Shown: positions 44,652 through 54,540, counted from the first letter of the stretch. The stretch is 64,000 nt of DNA from Calothrix sp. NIES-2098 (GCA_002368175.1 AP018172.1:7753001-7817000), one strand, 5' to 3'. A program made the numbers and translations. The notes: generated by a model not told the origin, from the sequence alone.

Positions 44652-45167
44652 TTAATTTTCCAGAATTTCGGCTTTCTCTACTGAGTTATCGTTAACTCCC
44701 AATGTTAATTCTAAAGGCGTGCGCGATGGATACGCCTTCACTACCTGTCTATAAACATCATAGTTAGTGGGTAATGTTTTTTGTTGGGAACCCACGCTGT
44801 ATGTAATTTTGTACTCTACAGTTTTCAATAATTCTGGCTTGCTTACCTCTTGTTGGGGTTTTTTGCGCTGTTCAATTTCATCAACTGTAGGACGTGGCGG
44901 TAGCGCTGGCCACCATAAACCGCGATCGTCGGGGCCTGTAACTGCACCTTCTGGTTTCAGTCCATTGCGATTGAGCAAGGATGTACTAGCAAAGGTTTCA
45001 AATTGCGGTGATGGTTCATTGCTTAAGTTGTTAGCATACTTCATCTGCCATGTGTAAGTGGTCAGTGCTGTTGCTTCGTATTGGCTAGTGTTTAAGGTGC
45101 TGCAACTGCTGAGTGTTAGCGCAGTTAGCATCACCACAGTCAAAGGCGAAAAAATTGGCTTTTTCAT
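44652..45167 (-). CDS. hypothetical lipoprotein
   Basis: A 171-residue protein with a lipoprotein signal ending LTLSSC (Cys at about residue 22). The mature domain contains LTTYTWQMKYANN, GPDDRGLWWPALPPRPTVDEIE and VEYKITYSVGSQQKTLP, with no recognised family. The first good start is the ATG at 45167 (GAGAACGGTA upstream); the frame is open to 45200. Divergent from psb34, so the 170-base gap is a shared promoter region. Confidence 0.65.
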   Translation of the reverse strand: MKKPIFSPLTVVMLTALTLSSCSTLNTSQYEATALTTYTWQMKYANNLSNEPSPQFETFASTSLLNRNGLKPEGAVTGPDDRGLWWPALPPRPTVDEIEQRKKPQQEVSKPELLKTVEYKITYSVGSQQKTLPTNYDVYRQVVKAYPSRTPLELTLGVNDNSVEKAEILEN

Positions 45168-45289
45168 TACCGTTCTCAAATTTGCTTCTTTTCTCAACAC
45201 TGGACGTTGGACTGCTTTCTCATAAGCCAGCCTTATTAATACTATCTACAATTATTTGTCAAGTCTTGTTGACTCTTTGTAACAATATT

Positions 45290-45307
45290 GTTATATTTAT
45301 TTACATA
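45290..45307 (+). promoter_or_regulatory. HLR1-like element upstream of psb34
   Basis: GTTATATT-TA-TTTACATA compares with the RpaB-binding HLR1 consensus (G/T)TTACA(T/A)(T/A)-N2-(G/T)TTACA(T/A)(T/A) with one mismatch in the core. It ends 28 bases before the psb34 ATG. A nearly identical element precedes the psb34 pseudogene at 59023-59040. Confidence 0.6.
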
Positions 45308-45334
45308 AGGTAACAAAGCAAGGAAAACAACTAT

Positions 45335-45505
45335 ATGTACACCACCATTAACGAAGACGGCGTTCTCAACAACTACGCAACCGAACCCAAGATTTATTAC
45401 GCTGAATACCCTGCAATTTGGGAGCAACGCAAATATGTTTTACAAGGTGTTTTTGCTAGCTTAATTGTTACTACTTTAGTTTTGGTTGGTATCAGCGTTA
45501 GCTAA
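45335..45505 (+). CDS. psb34: photosystem II assembly protein Psb34 (Hlip-like arm)
   Basis: A 56-residue protein, MYTTINEDGVLNNYATEP then IYYAEYPAIWEQRKYVLQG and one C-terminal membrane helix (VFASLIVTTLVLVGISVS). The N-terminal arm with AEYPAIWEQR resembles the Hlip/ELIP motif, and the whole matches my memory of Psb34 (Synechocystis Ssl1498), which binds the RC47 intermediate of photosystem II. AAGGAAAA precedes the ATG. It is short, so easily missed in gene calling. It is followed by a terminator at 45561 and preceded by an HLR1-like site, which fits light control. A decayed second copy lies at 59046-59185. Confidence 0.85.
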   Translation: MYTTINEDGVLNNYATEPKIYYAEYPAIWEQRKYVLQGVFASLIVTTLVLVGISVS

Positions 45506-45560
45506 GATTTTTTAACTCGGTATCTGTATCTCCCATCGTCATTCGTTCTTCTCTGCATTG

Positions 45561-45587
45561 CCTCGGTTAGTTTCGCCGAGGTTTTTT
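45561..45587 (+). terminator. rho-independent terminator of psb34
   Basis: CCTCGG-TTAGTTTCG-CCGAGG followed by TTTTTT, 56 bases after the psb34 stop codon. Confidence 0.85.
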
Positions 45588-45594
45588 ATTGCTA

Positions 45595-45626
45595 ACCAAA
45601 AAGCCCGATCGCTTTGACCGGGCTTT
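45595..45626 (-). terminator. rho-independent terminator of thrS
   Basis: On the minus strand the arms AAAGCCCG / CGGGCTTT with an 11-base loop run into further T residues (CTTTTTGG). It lies 100 bases past the thrS stop and next to the psb34 terminator, so the convergent transcripts are both closed. Confidence 0.75.
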
Positions 45627-45725
45627 GGGTGGAATATATTCCCTGTAGGTTAGATATAGAAGTAAGTTATAAATTAGTCATCTGATAATTACTTCCATAC
45701 TTGAGTTGCTGATTTCGGAAAATTG

Positions 45726-47555
45726 CTAGAAGTTCTCAAAGTTGGCGATCGCATTTTTCAATTTATCCAAAACTTCATCCACAGAAATAGCGCCTAACTC
45801 CCCAGAAGCGCGGGTACGGATACTCAAGGAATTGCTTTCTACTTCCTTAGCTCCCACAACTGCCATCACGGGTATTTTATCCTTCTCAGCATTGCGGATC
45901 AATTTACCCAAGCGATCGCCACTCAAATCGACTTCAGCACGAATCCCTAAAGCACGCATCTTTGCTGCCACATCTTGAGTAAAATCTATCTGTGCTTCCC
46001 CAACGGGTAACAATCTTGCTTGTATTGGCGCTAACCACAAAGGGAAATCACCCGCATACTCTTCAATTAAAATCCCAATCAGCCGTTCCAGCGAACCAAA
46101 AGGCGCGCGGTGAATCATTACCGGACGTTTACGGGAACCGTCTTCAGCAACGTACTCTAACTCAAAGCGTTCTGGCAAGTTGTAATCTACTTGTACAGTT
46201 CCTAATTGCCATTCTCTTTCTAAAGCATCGCTAAAGATAAAGTCGAGTTTGGGGCCATAAAACGCCGCTTCCCCAATTCCCTCAAAATGTTCCATCCCCA
46301 ACTGTTCCACAGCACGGCGAATTGCACCTTGGGCTTTTTCCCAAGCTTCATCAGAACCGATATACTTATCGCTAGCTGGGTCGCGGAAACTCAGTCTCGC
46401 TTTAAAGTTCTTCAGTTGCAGTTTATTGAACACCGACAAAATCAAATCCACCACATTGAGGAATTCGCTGTCTAGCTGTTCTGGGGTGACAAATAAGTGA
46501 GAATCATCTACCGTAAAACCACGCACTCTGGTTAAACCGCCCAATTCTCCTGATTGTTCGTAGCGGTAAACAGTACCAAATTCTGCCAACCGCATTGGTA
46601 GTTCGCGGTAGGAACGTAATTCACTCTTATATATTTGGATGTGAAACGGACAATTCATTGGCTTGAGAACGAAGCCATGTTCTAAAGCAGCAGCTTCTTG
46701 ATCCTCTGCCATTAACGGGAACATATCTTCTTTATACTTTTGCCAATGTCCAGAGGTTTTAAATAAATCTACTCTGGCAATGTGGGGGGTGACTACAGGT
46801 AAATAACCGCGTTTTAGCTGTTCCTGTTTTAAAAAGTCTTCTAACAGACTTCGCAACAAAGTACCTTTGGGCGTCCACAAAGGTAAACCCGGCCCTACTT
46901 GGTCAGAAAAGATAAATAATCCCAATTCTTTACCGAGTTTGCGGTGATCTCTTCGTTGGGCTTCTTCTTTGCGCCGCTTGTACTCAGCGAGTTGTTCGGG
47001 AGTTTCCCAAGCGGTGGCGTAAATTCGTTGCAGTTGGGCTTTGGTTTCATCACCACGCCAATAAGCGCCAGCTACGCTTTCTAATTCAACTGCTTTGGGG
47101 TTAATTTGACTGGTATTTTCTAAGTGAGGCCCTGCGCACAAATCCCACCATTCATTTCCTAGGTGGTAAATCGTAATTGGTTCTTCTTTAATATCTGCGA
47201 GAATTTCTAGTTTGTAAGGTTCCTTGATTTCCTGAATCCGGCGTTCAGCTTCTTCCCGGCTGACTTCTTCCCGAATTACTGGGAGTTTGCGATTGATAAT
47301 TTTGACCATCTCTTTGGTGATGGCTTTTAAATCCTTATCGCTAAACGGTTCTGGATTGTCAAAATCATAGTAGAAACCGTTGTCAATCCAGGGGCCTATT
47401 GTTACTTGCGCCTTGGGAAACAGCTTTTGTACAGCCATAGCCATGACATGGGAAGCAGTGTGGCGGATTTTTTTTAAAGTTTCCGATTCGCTGCTACGAG
47501 GTAAATACATTTTTTCAGATTGTTCTGGTTGGTTGGGAACTTGATTAGGCGACAT
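45726..47555 (-). CDS. thrS: threonine--tRNA ligase
   Basis: A 609-residue class II synthetase that charges tRNA-Thr. An editing-type domain about residues 25-215 (RHTASHVMAMAVQKLFP, CAGPHLENT) precedes the catalytic core: motif 2 FGTVYRYEQSGELGGLTRVRG, zinc residues in MNCPFHIQIYKS, motif 3 PFGSLERLIGILIEEYAG, and a C-terminal anticodon domain. It lacks the N-terminal TGS domain of the E. coli enzyme; this shorter form is normal in cyanobacteria. An ATG at codon 16 would give a slightly shorter protein. Monocistronic, no leader regulation seen. Confidence 0.95.
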   Translation of the reverse strand: MSPNQVPNQPEQSEKMYLPRSSESETLKKIRHTASHVMAMAVQKLFPKAQVTIGPWIDNGFYYDFDNPEPFSDKDLKAITKEMVKIINRKLPVIREEVSREEAERRIQEIKEPYKLEILADIKEEPITIYHLGNEWWDLCAGPHLENTSQINPKAVELESVAGAYWRGDETKAQLQRIYATAWETPEQLAEYKRRKEEAQRRDHRKLGKELGLFIFSDQVGPGLPLWTPKGTLLRSLLEDFLKQEQLKRGYLPVVTPHIARVDLFKTSGHWQKYKEDMFPLMAEDQEAAALEHGFVLKPMNCPFHIQIYKSELRSYRELPMRLAEFGTVYRYEQSGELGGLTRVRGFTVDDSHLFVTPEQLDSEFLNVVDLILSVFNKLQLKNFKARLSFRDPASDKYIGSDEAWEKAQGAIRRAVEQLGMEHFEGIGEAAFYGPKLDFIFSDALEREWQLGTVQVDYNLPERFELEYVAEDGSRKRPVMIHRAPFGSLERLIGILIEEYAGDFPLWLAPIQARLLPVGEAQIDFTQDVAAKMRALGIRAEVDLSGDRLGKLIRNAEKDKIPVMAVVGAKEVESNSLSIRTRASGELGAISVDEVLDKLKNAIANFENF

Positions 47556-48259
47556 CGGCTGCTAAACCATTGGCGAAGTGAGTGCAAAAGTAATTTATCA
47601 GTTAGAGTTCTGAAAAATCTACCCAAATATAACATGGGTGTAATTGTCATCTTAATAGGCTTTTACCGATGCTGGAGGCTCTGTTACGTCTTTGATTGAA
47701 TAGTTTTTTACCAATGTTTAATCAGCCTCAAGATGCGGATTGATGAGTCTGCTAGTAGCTGTCTGCAACATGGCTGTTTTGATACTTAGACATACATAGC
47801 CTGCCTGCACTGCAAGCGATCCGCTAACCTTTTGCTGTTCAGCCTTCTTCAACTATAACGATTTAAAGTACTGCCAGTTTGCTGGAATATTGCAACTTTA
47901 AAATTAATTTGGTCTGGAAAATAAAAGCGAATTTCTAATTAATGACTGAATAAAGTTGCGTTCTGCTTAGATAAAAGCAACATTTCTCAACATATTGTTG
48001 TAGCCAACGATCTATCTTGAGAATGAATTTTTTTGCAAGCGATCGCAGTTGACTTTATAACTATGTTTATGTTGATCCCCGCCGATATCCCATACCTCAG
48101 ATAGCTATCCCAACCTCTTGACAAAACCATAACATATGGAAATGTATCCCAAGATACAGAATTTTTGATTTATTTAAACCACGAAACCAGAAAAAAGGGT
48201 GTGAAGAATTGTAAATAAAGTTAATATTAGAAAGAAACTTAGAAGTATGCTTCTCATTT
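47556..48259. other. intergenic region upstream of thrS
   Basis: Contains the thrS promoter region and a GCGATCGC site near 48040. I see no gene, RNA or strong repeat. A 66-codon minus-strand frame at 48097-48297 has no domain and overlaps the next gene. Confidence 0.4.
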
Positions 48260-48577
48260 ATGCAAGACTCAAATTCATCTGGGGCCGAATTGCTCAAAAG
48301 TCTGTTAGAACCGCTGTTAGAGGATTTTCAGTTTTGGTTTGCAGGATCGCGCCAATTTCTGGAAAGCAGGCAACTCTCATTTATGAGCGAGGAAGAGCAA
48401 AATGACTTGCTTTTACAAGTCAAGCAGGCGCAGGATGAACTCAACACGGCAAAGATGATGTTCAATGCTACCGATGGACAAGTTGGGATTGATATGGCAA
48501 CCATAACACCTTGGCACGAACTAGTAACAGAATGCTGGAATGTGGTGATGCGCTACCATCAAGAAAAAGATATATGA
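48260..48577 (+). CDS. DUF2605 protein
   Basis: A 105-residue soluble helical protein: LLKSLLEPLLEDFQFWFAGSRQFLE, then SEEEQNDLLLQVKQAQDELNTAKMM and a C-terminal TPWHELVTECWNVVMRYH. This pattern matches the cyanobacterial DUF2605 family of unknown function. DUF2605 genes often sit next to DUF2973 genes, as here at 48971, which suggests a joint function. Confidence 0.78.
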   Translation: MQDSNSSGAELLKSLLEPLLEDFQFWFAGSRQFLESRQLSFMSEEEQNDLLLQVKQAQDELNTAKMMFNATDGQVGIDMATITPWHELVTECWNVVMRYHQEKDI

Positions 48578-48970
48578 AAATTAAGATTTTATTAATTAAG
48601 TTTCGATAGACTTAATTAATAGGAATAAGTCGGTATCTAAATAAAGCGTTCGAGTAAATAGATAAACCATCAAAATCATTGAAAAGCTAACTTTATAAGC
48701 TTTTGAGATTTTGAATTTGATAGACAGCCGCAGAGTCCTTAGATTCTCGCTAAATTACACAATCCTTAATAAATTTTGAATAAATCAGAAAACAATGTAT
48801 ACCATGCTACCTTGTTCTGAATAACGGTTAATAGACTGCCCTTAATAGACACCATTAAGACGTACAACCACTACGTCATTTATTCGCTCTAGCTGTAATT
48901 TAAGTTACTAGCATAGCGAAACGTTACCATCAAAACTTTTAAAACTCGCTTCCTCTGGAGGAAAATTCCG
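48578..48970. other. intergenic region between DUF2605 and DUF2973 genes
   Basis: An imperfect inverted repeat around ATTAATTAAGT...ACTTAATTAAT (48588-48620) follows the DUF2605 stop and could end its transcript. The right part should contain the DUF2973 promoter. No further gene seen. Confidence 0.4.
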
Positions 48971-49288
48971 ATGTTACACCTGCTTTACATTCTTGCTTTT
49001 ACGATCCTTGCCGTTATTGCTGTTGCTAATTTAATTCGCAACTTGATTATGTTCAGTTTCGATCGAGAGCGAACTTATCCAGCAATGAATAATCAGGGCA
49101 AACTTGGTTATCATTCCTCAAACAAGCAGTTTACACCACATCCAGAGTTATTAGATGGAGCAGGTAACTTAATTAAAGAGCCTTTATTAGTGATGCGGTC
49201 AATCAACGTTGAAGATGCCCGCCAACAATTAGATGCTTTATATGAAGCTTCTCCAGGTCGTAAGGTCGAGAATCAAGAAGAAGGATAA
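48971..49288 (+). CDS. DUF2973 membrane protein
   Basis: A 105-residue protein with one N-terminal membrane helix (MLHLLYILAFTILAVIAVANLIRNLIM), then a hydrophilic domain with HPELLDGAGNLIKEPLLVMRSINVEDARQQLDALY. It matches the cyanobacterial DUF2973 family. A strong GGAGG lies upstream of the ATG. Neighbour of the DUF2605 gene but with 390 bases between, so perhaps separate transcripts. Function unknown. Confidence 0.78.
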   Translation: MLHLLYILAFTILAVIAVANLIRNLIMFSFDRERTYPAMNNQGKLGYHSSNKQFTPHPELLDGAGNLIKEPLLVMRSINVEDARQQLDALYEASPGRKVENQEEG

Positions 49289-49387
49289 GTCGGAGTACTG
49301 ATTCCTGAGTGAAGAATAGCTCAAAATAACAGGGTAAAGAAAGGAGAGATTTTTAGAATCTTCTTTCTTTTTTTATTTTGGTTGAGA

Positions 49388-49455
49388 TTGAGGGACAAGG
49401 AGGACAAAGAAGAAATATTCAATGCCCCATTCCCTATGCCCCAAGCCCAATTAAT
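49388..49455. repeat. STRR-type repeats between convergent genes
   Basis: GGGACAAGGAGGACAAAG-type units, then ATGCCCCATTCCCTATGCCC: irregular heptamers typical of Nostocales, reaching the stop codon of the debranching-type gene. Confidence 0.6.
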
Positions 49456-49457
49456 AA

Positions 49458-51749
49458 TTACGCCTCAATTACAACGCGGAGATTGCCACGTTTTTTCGCA
49501 ACACGACAAGCAGTAGTGTTACCAGAACGCTCAAATTCTAAATCGAGGACGGTAGTACCAACTTGCAAATTGTGGAAGGATAAGCGATTAATCGACTCTG
49601 GCAAAGCGGGGTCGATGATTCGCAAGCAGTTATTTTGCGCATCCGGTACGAGATTCACCATCATTTGCAGAAGTTGGAAGACACTACCAGTAGCCCAAGC
49701 TTGAGGCGTACAAGCCACGGGATACTGTACGGGGGCGTTATCACCATTGCGTTCGTAGCCGCAGAACAGTTCTGGAGGACGTTGATATGGTTGCTGGCTA
49801 GTCATATCAAACAAACCTTGGAACAGTTCTAGGGCTTGATCTATTAAACCAAGCGATCGCAATCCCATCGCAATGATGGCGTTATCATGAGGCCAAACTG
49901 AACCGATGTGATAGCCCATTGGATTGTAGGCAGGGGATACACTACTGAGAGTGCGTATACCCCAACCATTAAACATATCTGGGGCGCGCAATCTTTCGGC
50001 GACACTGTAGGCTTTTTCGGGTGTAAAGATGCCCAAATGCAAACAATGGCCGGGATTTGAAGTAATACTATCTACCTGCTTACCATCGCCATCCAAAGCC
50101 AAAGCACAGAAATCTTGGTCTTCCATCCAAAAATCTCTGTTGAAACGCAGCTTGAGATTTCTCGCTTCTTCTAGCCAACGGTCTGCTAAGTCTAGTCGCT
50201 TTTTCATCCGCGCAATTTCTGCTAGACGCATTTTTGCCGCATAAACGTAAGCTTGCACTTCACAAAGAGCGATCGGGCCGCTAGCTAGCTCTCCTTTATG
50301 GTCTACAATACAGTCGCCAGAATCTTTCCAACCTTGGTTAGCCAAACCGCGTTTCGATTTACGATAGTAGCTTAAGTAGCTAGTTTGTTTAGTATTGCGG
50401 TCAATCCACTCCATAGCCGCTAGAGCATTCGGCCATAGTTGCTCTAAAGTTTCGCGATCGTTTGTCCAAGCATAGTACTCAGCATAGAGCATCAGCCATA
50501 AAGGTGTGGCATCGACTGTACCGTAGTAAGGTGTATGGGGAATTTCTTGACACCGCGCCATTTCCCCTAACCGTAACTCGTGTAAAATCTTACCTGGTTC
50601 TTCTTCGCGCCATTCATCCTCAACTTTGCCTTGGTATTTCGCCAGTAGCATCAGCGTTTCTTTGGCAATTGTGGGATTTAACATCAAAGTTTGGGACGCT
50701 GTAATAATCGAATCTCGCCCAAACAGTGCCGAAAACCAAGGTACGCCAGCCGAAACAGTCTTATACTTGCCAAAGGACTGGCGTAACAAGTACATATCTT
50801 GTTCGGCTCGTTCAATCACTCGATTGAAAATGCTTTTATCTGAGCTAATACGGGTAATTTGTTGTACCCAGTGTTGTTCTTCCATTAACTCAGCCGCTTT
50901 CGCTTGTGGTAAGGTAATCGCTGCATTCACAGTAGAACTAGGCTGGTTATTCCTCAATAAATTGACCCGATAACCCAATTTTTGGGTTTCGTGGGGAGCC
51001 AACTCTAACTGCCAAACGGCAGTGTAACCTTTAAAGTAATCTGGTTGTCGATGCTGAAATTGGATACGCGATTCCATAACTAAGCCATCTAAACCTTGAT
51101 AAGCCAGTGTTAAGAATTCATCGCGCACCAATAAGGGCTGAGTTTGTGTAGCTAAAAAGCCATCACCTTCGTGGGATGTGACCTCTTCAGGTAGCGGTTC
51201 TACTAGGCGTAGCAGTCTACCCCGTTTGTCTCTGCCATAGCCCCGGACTTCAAATAAATCAACAAAGTCTGCATCAAAACTGATACTAAGTTCAAAACTA
51301 ACACTAGTTGTGCTATAATTAGCTACCTCTAATTCTTCAAATAGTGCCCCATTGAGTACCATTTCCCGGCGAATCCCTACAGTATCAGCCCGCAGGCGTT
51401 CATCAATCCTGGGGTTAGTGCATAGCACTGAGAGGGAAAATCCTTTTTCTGCGGTACTACTGAGTAGCACAGGCGATCGCCCTTCAATCTGCAACTCTAG
51501 ACGGCTGAGAAATCGGGTATCGCAGCAAAACAGTCCCATACTAGGGTTGCCATCGTTGAGGGAACAGCCTGAAATGTTCCCCATCGTATCTGTTACTAAG
51601 AATAAATCATCATCTTTAACCGTGAGTGTTGGTTGTGGTCTTTCACTTACAACACAAGGCCACTCTGGAATCGGTAGTTGTTCTGCGGGAATATAAGTTT
51701 TTCCATCCAACAAGATTTTTTCCGGTGTCATCAGTATATCCGGTGTCAT
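49458..51749 (-). CDS. amylo-alpha-1,6-glucosidase-type (glycogen debranching-like) protein
   Basis: A 763-residue cytoplasmic protein. The N-terminal beta domain (about 40-240; DLFLVTDTMGNISG, GLFCCDTRFLSRLEL) matches the glycogen-debranching N-terminal family. The C-terminal (alpha/alpha)6 barrel (about 300-735) has PWFSALFGRDSIITA, GWKDSGDCIVDHKGE, CEVQAYVYAAKM and HIGSVWPHDNAIIAMGLR. The Asp and Glu residues there are the likely catalytic acids. Members hydrolyse alpha-linked glucosides; the exact substrate is open. An in-frame ATG at 51731 is an equal start choice, since both are embedded in a direct ATGACACCGGA repeat. The GT4 gene upstream on the same strand is 500 bases away. Confidence 0.85.
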   Translation of the reverse strand: MTPDILMTPEKILLDGKTYIPAEQLPIPEWPCVVSERPQPTLTVKDDDLFLVTDTMGNISGCSLNDGNPSMGLFCCDTRFLSRLELQIEGRSPVLLSSTAEKGFSLSVLCTNPRIDERLRADTVGIRREMVLNGALFEELEVANYSTTSVSFELSISFDADFVDLFEVRGYGRDKRGRLLRLVEPLPEEVTSHEGDGFLATQTQPLLVRDEFLTLAYQGLDGLVMESRIQFQHRQPDYFKGYTAVWQLELAPHETQKLGYRVNLLRNNQPSSTVNAAITLPQAKAAELMEEQHWVQQITRISSDKSIFNRVIERAEQDMYLLRQSFGKYKTVSAGVPWFSALFGRDSIITASQTLMLNPTIAKETLMLLAKYQGKVEDEWREEEPGKILHELRLGEMARCQEIPHTPYYGTVDATPLWLMLYAEYYAWTNDRETLEQLWPNALAAMEWIDRNTKQTSYLSYYRKSKRGLANQGWKDSGDCIVDHKGELASGPIALCEVQAYVYAAKMRLAEIARMKKRLDLADRWLEEARNLKLRFNRDFWMEDQDFCALALDGDGKQVDSITSNPGHCLHLGIFTPEKAYSVAERLRAPDMFNGWGIRTLSSVSPAYNPMGYHIGSVWPHDNAIIAMGLRSLGLIDQALELFQGLFDMTSQQPYQRPPELFCGYERNGDNAPVQYPVACTPQAWATGSVFQLLQMMVNLVPDAQNNCLRIIDPALPESINRLSFHNLQVGTTVLDLEFERSGNTTACRVAKKRGNLRVVIEA

Positions 51750-52250
51750 TAGGCAACATTCCGTGTACAGATCTAGATTTTCGCAATCGCATCGGTGTCA
51801 ACAGGAAAAGTCCCAGCGGAGGCTGACTCCAATCTAAAACTTGGGAAACAGACGCTCTAGCAAATTTAAGTTAAGCCATTCAAGCCAGAACAATACTTAC
51901 ATATTCTGGGCAAAAGGACAGCTATCAAATCTACAACAATCAAATATTCAGAAATTTAAAACTCACGCAGGAAAAATTCCCTAACCCCGATCGAACAAGA
52001 GATTTGAGGTTGTTCTTAGAAAAATTAAGATAATCTAGGCTTTGGGTTTTCAGTGCGTCAGTTGCTAAACTTATATTTTTTAAAGTTTTATGAAGCTAAC
52101 GTCAAGTCTAAAAAAATGCCGTATTAAACTATTTTAGGCAGAATTTAAGCGTAAACCTATATTTAGTTCTATTTTTATAGAAAAATACAACGTTTTAGGG
52201 GTTTAGCATTGCTAAACCCTAGATCGTTTACGGGTTAAAAGTGTAATTTA
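51750..52250. other. intergenic region between the GT4 and debranching-type genes
   Basis: No gene seen. The left part should carry the debranching-type promoter. A GGGGTTTAGCATTGCTAAACCC hairpin at about 52197-52218 (8-bp arms around CATTG) lies 33 bases past the GT4 stop and may act as a terminator. Confidence 0.45.
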
Positions 52251-53276
52251 TTACTTTAACACCATATTATAAGCTCGTTCGTATTCATCAGTCATAGACT
52301 TGACGCTAAAGCGGCTGACAACATACTCCCGACAAGTCTGACGATCTAATTTCATCGCCTCTGGAATCACCTCAATCATTTTTTCCAGAGAATGACAAAC
52401 AAAACCGGTCTTCCCATGAGCAATAACTTCTGGTACTGCACCTAACCCCATACCAATTACAGGTGTACCTGTGGCCATTGACTCAATCATCACCAAGCCA
52501 AAAGGTTCCCGCCAAGTAATGGGGAACAAAGTCACAGTCGCTCCCCCCAACAGTTTTACTTTGTCTTCGTGGGAAACTTCACCCAAATACTGAACCTGTT
52601 CGCCATCAATTAGGGGTTCAACTTCTTGCTGATAATACTCGCGATCGACAACATCAATTTTGCCAGCCATTTTCAATGGTAGACCAGCAGCACGAGCAAC
52701 TTTAATTGCTTCTACTGGTCCTTTTTCGGGCGAGAAACGTCCCACAAATGCGATGTATGCGGGTTGCGTTGGTTCAGGCTGGAATTTATAAGCGCTTGTA
52801 TCAATACCGTTGTAGACAGTATGAATGTAGTTTAAGCCTAAGCGGGGTTCTCGTTGTGCTTCGCTAATGCTAATAAAAGGTTGCCAAGAAAAATGTCGAA
52901 AAATCTTCTCATTATCGCGGGTAAAAACACCATGCATTGTGTGTACTGAGGGTGTTTTTACGAAACTGGCATAGCCAAGGGCGCTAGCACCGACGTGCGA
53001 ATGAATAATATCAAAATGATGCGCTTTTTGATACACATCAGCAAGCATCATTTGCTCGTAAACCAGTGGCTCTTTGACTGTCGGATCGAGCCTAATTGCT
53101 TTGTCATGTACTGAGTGAAGCTTGGCTTTGGTAATCGAGTCACCAGATGCGAATAAAGTTACTTCATGACCACGCCGAACTAATTCATCCGTCAGTAGCT
53201 GGACAACTAATTCTATACCACCGTACCGAAAGGGAGGAACGCGCTCCCATAAAGGGGAAATTTGGGCAATTCTCAT
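52251..53276 (-). CDS. GT4-family glycosyltransferase
   Basis: A 341-residue GT-B glycosyltransferase. N-terminal domain: MRIAQISPLWERVPPFRYGG (typical sugar-acceptor loop), HVGASALGYA. C-terminal donor-binding domain: AFVGRFSPEKGPVEAIKVA, GEVSHEDKVKLLGGA, PITWREPFGLVMIESMATG with the E-x7-E motif, and GAVPEVIAHGKTGFV. It transfers a sugar from a nucleotide-sugar donor with retention; acceptor unknown. Next to the debranching-type gene on the same strand, a pairing that suggests glucan or glucoside metabolism. Short for a GT4, but complete. Confidence 0.9.
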   Translation of the reverse strand: MRIAQISPLWERVPPFRYGGIELVVQLLTDELVRRGHEVTLFASGDSITKAKLHSVHDKAIRLDPTVKEPLVYEQMMLADVYQKAHHFDIIHSHVGASALGYASFVKTPSVHTMHGVFTRDNEKIFRHFSWQPFISISEAQREPRLGLNYIHTVYNGIDTSAYKFQPEPTQPAYIAFVGRFSPEKGPVEAIKVARAAGLPLKMAGKIDVVDREYYQQEVEPLIDGEQVQYLGEVSHEDKVKLLGGATVTLFPITWREPFGLVMIESMATGTPVIGMGLGAVPEVIAHGKTGFVCHSLEKMIEVIPEAMKLDRQTCREYVVSRFSVKSMTDEYERAYNMVLK

Positions 53277-54540
53277 ATTTCACCTGAGCAGTTAATTATC
53301 GGCATATAAGCCCAGGAAATCTGAGGATATAAAACTCATATTTTCAAAAATTCTGGGCATATATGCCAAGATTTATGTTTACTCAGATCGACTTTATTAG
53401 TAGATGCAAAGTAAACTGAAACTGATTGATATTAAAGGTATTGGGTAATTTTTATTCTAGTTATATTGGGAAAATTTTAAACATTATAATTCCCCACTAA
53501 GGCTTACGAGCCGACAAGTCAGCCAATTTTACTCAATAGTTATTGCAGGCTTAACTACTTTTAGTAAAAGGCTTTATTTTGCAAGGTGTCACATAGCTTT
53601 AATAAAACTTTAAACTAATTGACAAAGTTATATTACATGAAATTGTTAAATATAGCAATATACTCAATAACCACGTGACTTTTTATAGGATGAAACTTAT
53701 ACATAGCAAGCATTTTTGGCATGATATTACATGAGTATATTGAGGCAATCCTATACCTAATTAAGTTCTCTCAATCGGCTGAGAAAGTGAAAACGATCGT
53801 TGTTGTAAATCCTTATACACAAATATAAACATCTTAAAAAATACAAGGATACTAGAGGCTGTGATAGATATAACCGATCTACAAGCTTTGGTTAACTAAT
53901 GCTTACTTAGCTATTTATGAAGGTTTAATAACTAATGCTTCATCGTATTAATGAGCCAGGGAGAATAAGTTATGATTCAGGACTTGAGTTCTAATTTTTA
54001 AGTACTAAATTCCTGAATAAGATATCCTGAGAAAAGCAATTTCTGGCTTGCTTAATCTTCTAGGTTTAATGATGGAGTGGTACTAACTTCATCAACATTG
54101 CTTGCCCAACACTACTGAGATATTGAGCGCTTCATTTTGTACATAGGAGTAATTTCTGCCATAAAACTTGGGTTCTGAGTGATGGTGGATCTGCTTCAGA
54201 ATGTATATTGAGCGTAGTAGCCTATTATTTGAAACATTACAATGCCAGCCAATGGATAAAGAAGACTTGAGTCAAGAACAAAGCCGTCATGGTGAATGGC
54301 TTAATCAAGGTGCAAACAACGAATGTATTGCCGTTTTTGGGCTATTTGCTCGTCAAGGCTAATCGATCGAGCTATACAAGCTTCTCTTATGCGAGAGCAG
54401 ACTGCTGCACTACTGCTAACATTCTGTTTCACGATTCTTTACATATTGCAACTGTCTACTTGATTTTAGAGTCCGTTGTAATTTGTACAATGCAGCTGTG
54501 ACTCAGATCTTATCCAGATTGGGCTTCCTTAGAGACATTC
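53277..54540. other. 1.26-kb AT-rich region before the DICT kinase
   Basis: Mostly AT-rich, without a convincing gene. A 53-codon frame at 54201-54362 (+) is listed separately at low confidence. Frames of up to 70 codons at 54289 (+) have no recognisable content. Presumably the promoter regions for the GT4 gene (left) and the kinase (right). Confidence 0.4.
54201..54362 (+). CDS. possible small protein upstream of the DICT kinase
   Basis: A 53-codon frame: MYIERSSLLFETLQCQPMDK, then EDLSQEQSRHGEWLNQGANN and a hydrophobic end (CIAVFGLFARQG). Composition is protein-like (balanced charges, no rare repeats), but there is no clear ribosome site and no recognised family. It could be a real short protein, a leader, or chance. 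An ATG at codon 18 would be the shorter form. Confidence 0.2.
   Translation: MYIERSSLLFETLQCQPMDKEDLSQEQSRHGEWLNQGANNECIAVFGLFARQG

Noticed and set aside
54289..54501. 70-codon plus-strand frame upstream of the DICT kinase
   Set aside because: No ribosome site and overlaps the more protein-like 53-codon frame at 54201 in another phase.
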